Translations under genes and position numbers: made by a program
The notes under the pieces: generated by a model
Databases searched by the model: none
What the model was told of the DNA's origin: nothing
The model's input: the letters and a program-made list of their open reading frames with translations, nothing else
Part shown: piece after piece, positions 60,193 through 64,000 of the stretch
Position numbering within the stretch: position 1 is the stretch's first letter
Layout of the letters: each line of letters begins with the position of its first letter
NCBI RefSeq assembly: GCF_003428625.2
Contig: NZ_QVQT02000004.1
Location: 620,001-684,000, forward strand
Reading direction: 5' to 3'
DNA: 64,000 bases
Source: Paracidobacterium acidisoli
GTDB taxonomy: Bacteria; Acidobacteriota; Terriglobia; Terriglobales; Acidobacteriaceae

Positions 60193-60267
60193 GATAAAGC
60201 GGATAGCGGACCGCTTTATCGTCTGACCGCTTCACCAGCCGCACGCTTCTTAGCTACTCTGTTCCTG
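60193..60267 (+). repeat. 15-bp repeat array D with central inverted repeat
   Basis: Plus-strand units at 60206 (GCGGACCGCTTTATC), 60221 (17 bp, GTCTGACCGCTTCACCA), 60238 (GCCGCACGCTTCTTA) and 60253 (diverged); the last ends right at the ATG of the Rieske gene (60268). A minus-strand unit (60207-60193, GCTATCCGCTTTATC) makes a 10-bp perfect inverted repeat with the first one (GATAAAGCGG at 60193-60202 with CCGCTTTATC at 60211-60220). Confidence 0.7.
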
Positions 60268-61374
60268 ATGGCAACTACCCCGGCATCTTTAATGGCATCC
60301 GGCCCCTCGGCCACACTTCTGTACAACGACTGGTACCCGGCGCTCCGCAGCGAAACCCTCCGGGGCCGGCAGTTGTCGACCGTCATGCTGATGGGGATTC
60401 CCATGGTTCTCGGCCGCCGTGGCGACGGCCGCATCTTTGCCATGCGCGACAGCTGCCCGCATCGCGGTATTCCTCTTTCCTGCGGCTGGTTCGACGGCCA
60501 ATCCGTCACCTGCAAATATCATGGATGGGCCTTTGAGCCCGTCAGCGGCCAGTGCCGCGAGATTCCCTCGCTCACGCCGCTTGACATCCTCGATCCCACC
60601 CGCATCTACGCCACCGCATTTCCCTGTGAAGAGCGCGACGGCTACGCCTGGGTCTATGTGCCCGAGCCCGGCAGCGGTAAACTCCGTGCCGGTGAAAGTG
60701 CTCTGCCTCCTGTACCTGAGGTGCCGAAATTCGGCACCCGTTATCGCAGCGCGCACCTCACCGCCGATCTGCCCTGCAACGTCGATCACGGCATCATCGG
60801 CCTGATGGACCCCGCGCACGGTCCCTTCGTGCATCAGTCCTGGTGGTGGAGAAAAAAAGCCAGCATCCACGAAAAAGAGAAGCGCTTCGAGCCCATTCCG
60901 CAGGGTTTCCGCATGGCCACGCACGCCCCTTCCGGAAACAGCGCCCCGTATAAGCTGCTGGGTGTCTATGGCGAGCCCATCACCACCGCCATCGACTTCG
61001 TTCTTCCCAATCGCCGCTATGAAACCATTCGCTGCGGAGACAAGTGGTTCGCCAGTCTCACGACTGTAACGCCTACGGTTACAAATGCCTGCCGCATCGA
61101 TGTCTGCGGTGCATGGAATGTTTTTCATCGCGTGCCTTTTGTGACGGCCATCGCGAAATTCTTCGGCAATATGTTCGTCCGTCAGGATCAGGAGACGATG
61201 ATTCAGCAGGCCCAGGGTCTGAAGTATGATCCGACGCTCATGCTGATCGACGACGCCGATCGTCCGGCAAAGTGGTATTTTGCCCTCAAGCAGGCGCGGC
61301 TTGAGGCGCAGCGGACCGGCGAGCCCATGCGTCATCCCATCGACGGCCCCGTTACGCTGCACTGGCGCAGCTGA
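60268..61374 (+). CDS. Rieske [2Fe-2S] non-heme iron oxygenase
   Basis: 368 residues from the ATG at 60268; the upstream part of the longer frame lies in the repeat region. The Rieske domain has CPHRG (Cys63, His65) and CKYHGW (Cys82, His85), the CxH-16-CxxH pattern. The catalytic iron site is DPAHGPFVH (Asp181, His184, His189), the Dx2Hx4H triad. This combination fits aromatic-ring/VanA- or PaO-type monooxygenases; a ferredoxin/reductase partner is not adjacent. The substrate cannot be told. It ends 5 bp from the convergent GH57 gene. Confidence 0.88.
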   Translation: MATTPASLMASGPSATLLYNDWYPALRSETLRGRQLSTVMLMGIPMVLGRRGDGRIFAMRDSCPHRGIPLSCGWFDGQSVTCKYHGWAFEPVSGQCREIPSLTPLDILDPTRIYATAFPCEERDGYAWVYVPEPGSGKLRAGESALPPVPEVPKFGTRYRSAHLTADLPCNVDHGIIGLMDPAHGPFVHQSWWWRKKASIHEKEKRFEPIPQGFRMATHAPSGNSAPYKLLGVYGEPITTAIDFVLPNRRYETIRCGDKWFASLTTVTPTVTNACRIDVCGAWNVFHRVPFVTAIAKFFGNMFVRQDQETMIQQAQGLKYDPTLMLIDDADRPAKWYFALKQARLEAQRTGEPMRHPIDGPVTLHWRS

Positions 61375-61379
61375 GCGGG

Positions 61380-63914
61380 CTATGCGCTGTCGCCGTTCAG
61401 CGTCTCCTCTTCCACCACCAGATGATCCACGCAGATTCGGAGCTGTTTGCCCAGTTCAAGAAATCTGGTCAGCCACTCGTCGGACTCACCCATCGGCCGC
61501 GGCATCTTCAGCGTGTCGTACCAGATATTCTGCGCCTGCCATAAATTCAGCTCGAAGGGCAGCACCGCCATCATCCGCGCCGCAGCCAGAGCATCGTCCA
61601 GTTTTGTCATGCTGCCTGCGTCGCCATGCAGATCGACCATGAGGCGCTTCATCTTGTCGCTCGCAATATAGCCCAGCAGCTGCCGGTCCAGCTCCACCTG
61701 ATCGGCCTTCGCCAGCTCCAGCCACGCATGCGCCTGAATGGTGTCCATCGGCTGGCTGCTTAAAGCGCGGCGCAGTCCCGCATTGATCGCAAACGTCGCC
61801 GCCATGCTCAGAGCCGGAGGCCGCGGCAACCCGCTTTGACTCAGGAAGTGCAGCAGCGATGCCTGATTCTCGTAGATCGACGACAGGCTCGACTCCACCT
61901 CCGACAACGTCGCCTGCAGCAGCAGATCGAGGATGCGCTGCTGCTCATCCTTGAACAGCGACTGAATCGAATAGGTGTGCCCGTCAAAAAAGCGATCGAA
62001 GGTATGCACGATCTCCGGAATATCCGCGCGCATCGCCGCCAGCTTCGACGTGCTCAGAAACTCCTCATGCGACGCAGCCTGCGACTCGTCATACCGGCGG
62101 ACCACCGCTGTGATGTTCTGGTCGCCAAGGTGCAGCACCGCGAAGACGACCGTTTCCATCTCTTCGGTGATCGTCGAGGAGAGAAGCGCCTTTCCCGTCA
62201 CCAGCCGTACGCGGCCTGAAGGCGTGATCTCATACTCCAGCCTGCGCACCCGGTAGCAGAACACCTCCGCCTCTTCCGGATAGTTGCTGAAGATCGAGCT
62301 GATCGCATAGTGCGCTGCCACCTGCTCGAGGCCAACCTGCATGCGCCTGACGACGCGGTTGTAAATCGCCGCTCCGTCCTTCTGTTCCGGAACATTGCTC
62401 TTCGCCGTGCCCAGCTGCTTCAGAAACTCCGCTTCGGGCTTCGCCGTCCTCTCGCCAAACAGCTCGGAAGCCAGTTGCAGCACGCGGCCCGCATATGCAA
62501 TCACCTGGACGGTCTCGATGCCCGAGATATCGTCGAAGAACCATCCGCAGCTCGTGTACATCAGCATCGAGTGGCGTTCCAGCTCCATCAGCTTCAGCGC
62601 CGCAGTGCGTTCTTCGCTGCTCAGCGGATGCGCTGCATTCTCTGCAAAGAACGCATCGACGGATGAGCGCGAGCGGTCCAGCACCACGCGAATGTAATCA
62701 TTACGCGCCTCGTCGGGATCGCGAAACAGCCCGCTCGCAGCCTCTCTCACCATCGGAGCCAGCGCATCGCGCAGCCCGTCCAGTCCTTCGCGCAGCGGCC
62801 TGCGCCACTTCTGGTTCCATCCCGGGTGACCGCCGTTGCAGCCGCAGTCAGACCGCCAGCGCTCCACGCCATGGAAGCAGCTCCACGAAGTGTTCTCGAT
62901 AATCTGCGCCTCGAGCTTCGGCGGAAATTTCTCGAGAAATTCACCGTAATTGGTCAGTTTTACTTCGCTGCTGTCTTCGATGGAATGCAGCACCCAGGCC
63001 AGCGCCATCTCTCCATAGCGATGGTGGTGTCCATAGCTTTCGCCATCTGTGGCCACATGCACCATCTGCGCCCCGTCCGCATGCGAAAAGCCTCCCATCA
63101 GTCGGGCAAGAAAGTTTTCGCCGCTGTTCAGCAGTCCTTCAAAGGCAATCGCGCGCGAACGCGGCCCATCATAGAAAAATGCGGCGATGCTGCGTCCATT
63201 CTTCAGGCGCACCAGGTAGGGGTGCGTCGTATCCACCGAAGCATTCGGTGTCTCGGTCCACTGCGCCTCCACAGCGTTCCTGTCTCTGTCCTTCAGCATG
63301 CCCGCCGCCGCGAATGCCCCGCGCGCAATCTCCGCGCTCTCTGCATTGCCCATCGGGCGAACCCGCGCGCACTGCGAGGGAGCCAGCAGCACGAACCGAA
63401 TCCCGTACTCGGCCAGCAGCTCGAGCGATTCCGTATCGACCGCCGTCTCCGGCAGCCACATGCCCTCCGGCATACGGCCAAAGCGCTGCCGGAAATCGGC
63501 AATCCCCCACCGGATCTGCGTGATCCTGTCGCGCGTGTCTGCCAGCGGCAGAATCATGTGATTGTAGGCCTGCGCCATCGCCGATCCGTGTCCGGAGAAG
63601 CGCTTCTGGCTGAGCCGGTCGGCATCGAGAATCCGGCGATAAGCGCGCTGCGAGTTCACCTCGAGCCACGAGAGCAGCGTCGGCCCGAAGTTGTAGCTGA
63701 TGCGGGCATAGTTATTCAGAATGCGGATAATTTCGTTCTGCCGGTTCACAATGCGCGCCGCCCCGTTGGGCGCGTAGCACTCGGCGGTGATGCGGTCGTT
63801 CCAGTCGTGATACGGTGCGGCGGAGTCCTGTGTTTCCACCGTCTCCAGCCACGGGTTTTCACGAGGTGGCTGGTAAAAATGGCCGTGAATACAGATATAT
63901 TTTTCTGCGGACAT
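61380..63914 (-). CDS. Glycoside hydrolase family 57 / DUF3536 protein
   Basis: 844 residues. The N-terminus KYICIHGHFYQPPRENPW and DWNDRITAECYAPNGAARIV are typical of the GH57-type N-terminal catalytic barrel. RMPEGMWLPETAVDTESLEL carries the catalytic-region glutamate (WLPE). The C-terminal ~450 residues form the DUF3536 part, often fused to GH57 domains. Likely hydrolyses or rearranges alpha-glucans in the cytoplasm and could act on glycogen made via GlgC. No signal peptide. The last 86 bp of the window (63915-64000) are its upstream region, where no clear promoter was seen. Confidence 0.9.
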   Translation of the reverse strand: MSAEKYICIHGHFYQPPRENPWLETVETQDSAAPYHDWNDRITAECYAPNGAARIVNRQNEIIRILNNYARISYNFGPTLLSWLEVNSQRAYRRILDADRLSQKRFSGHGSAMAQAYNHMILPLADTRDRITQIRWGIADFRQRFGRMPEGMWLPETAVDTESLELLAEYGIRFVLLAPSQCARVRPMGNAESAEIARGAFAAAGMLKDRDRNAVEAQWTETPNASVDTTHPYLVRLKNGRSIAAFFYDGPRSRAIAFEGLLNSGENFLARLMGGFSHADGAQMVHVATDGESYGHHHRYGEMALAWVLHSIEDSSEVKLTNYGEFLEKFPPKLEAQIIENTSWSCFHGVERWRSDCGCNGGHPGWNQKWRRPLREGLDGLRDALAPMVREAASGLFRDPDEARNDYIRVVLDRSRSSVDAFFAENAAHPLSSEERTAALKLMELERHSMLMYTSCGWFFDDISGIETVQVIAYAGRVLQLASELFGERTAKPEAEFLKQLGTAKSNVPEQKDGAAIYNRVVRRMQVGLEQVAAHYAISSIFSNYPEEAEVFCYRVRRLEYEITPSGRVRLVTGKALLSSTITEEMETVVFAVLHLGDQNITAVVRRYDESQAASHEEFLSTSKLAAMRADIPEIVHTFDRFFDGHTYSIQSLFKDEQQRILDLLLQATLSEVESSLSSIYENQASLLHFLSQSGLPRPPALSMAATFAINAGLRRALSSQPMDTIQAHAWLELAKADQVELDRQLLGYIASDKMKRLMVDLHGDAGSMTKLDDALAAARMMAVLPFELNLWQAQNIWYDTLKMPRPMGESDEWLTRFLELGKQLRICVDHLVVEEETLNGDSA

Positions 63915-64000
63915 GGGGAGACTCAGCCTGGATTAGAAATCAGGCTGGCGCGATACACAAACTCGTGCGGCTATTCCGGCGGCGGCGAAGCTTTACCGGC

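Overview
The window looks like chromosomal DNA of an Acidobacteriota bacterium, most likely class Terriglobia (Acidobacteriaceae type). This is inferred from content: GC-rich coding DNA, an Oar-like TonB-dependent receptor with an N-terminal carboxypeptidase-regulatory domain, a VWFA protein of the acidobacterial type, several ECF sigma/anti-sigma pairs, a two-gene EgtB/EgtD pair, and short palindromes scattered between genes. No tRNA, rRNA, CRISPR array, prophage, transposase or plasmid function was seen.

Layout. 1-2.7 kb: the 3' part of a c-type cytochrome gene, a palindrome-rich gap, and a secreted PI-PLC-like phosphodiesterase. 2.8-16 kb: an ECF sigma operon with two small membrane proteins; rlmB coupled to a degenerate M1-peptidase-like protein; an AsmA-like protein, two signal peptidases I and RNase III on one strand; a secreted TPR protein; a second ECF sigma with an anti-sigma factor ending in a TonB-C-like domain. 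16-25.5 kb: a Tat-exported gluconate-dehydrogenase-type small subunit with its GMC flavoprotein, an MFS transporter, an FmdB zinc ribbon, serA with a class V aminotransferase (serine synthesis), a YqeY protein and a MASE1-GGDEF diguanylate cyclase. 25.7-34.5 kb: a LytTR response regulator, a ferredoxin-NADP reductase-like flavoprotein, a STAS protein, and a DUF5666-like / TonB receptor / VWFA group. 34.8-43.3 kb: egtB-egtD, a glycosyltransferase, a methylmalonyl-CoA mutase large subunit, a phosphoesterase/phospholipase C, a class 3 lipase and a small membrane protein. 43.4-50 kb: a small conserved-looking gene and glgC, then a five-gene cluster (ECF sigma, zinc-finger anti-sigma factor, B-box-like membrane protein, small LiaF-like membrane protein, DUF4097-like adhesin) that looks like an envelope-stress module. 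49.9-64 kb: cmk, a protein with a very long Arg/Gly/Phe-rich disordered tail, mutL, pyk, a BrkB-like membrane protein, a thioredoxin-like protein, an ArnT-like glycosyltransferase, a Rieske oxygenase and a GH57/DUF3536 glycosidase.

Most genes are housekeeping or envelope functions. The best unexplained signal is a family of degenerate direct repeats with a strict 15-bp period (consensus about GCTGACCGCTTCTTA) in four intergenic regions (1583-1657, 30317-30377, 45140-45325, 60193-60267); in two of them the arrays lie in inverted orientation. Second is the protein at 50634-52832, whose last ~455 residues form an RG/FG-rich low-complexity tail behind a possible DNA-binding domain. Domain assignments come from motif recognition by eye, not from database searches.
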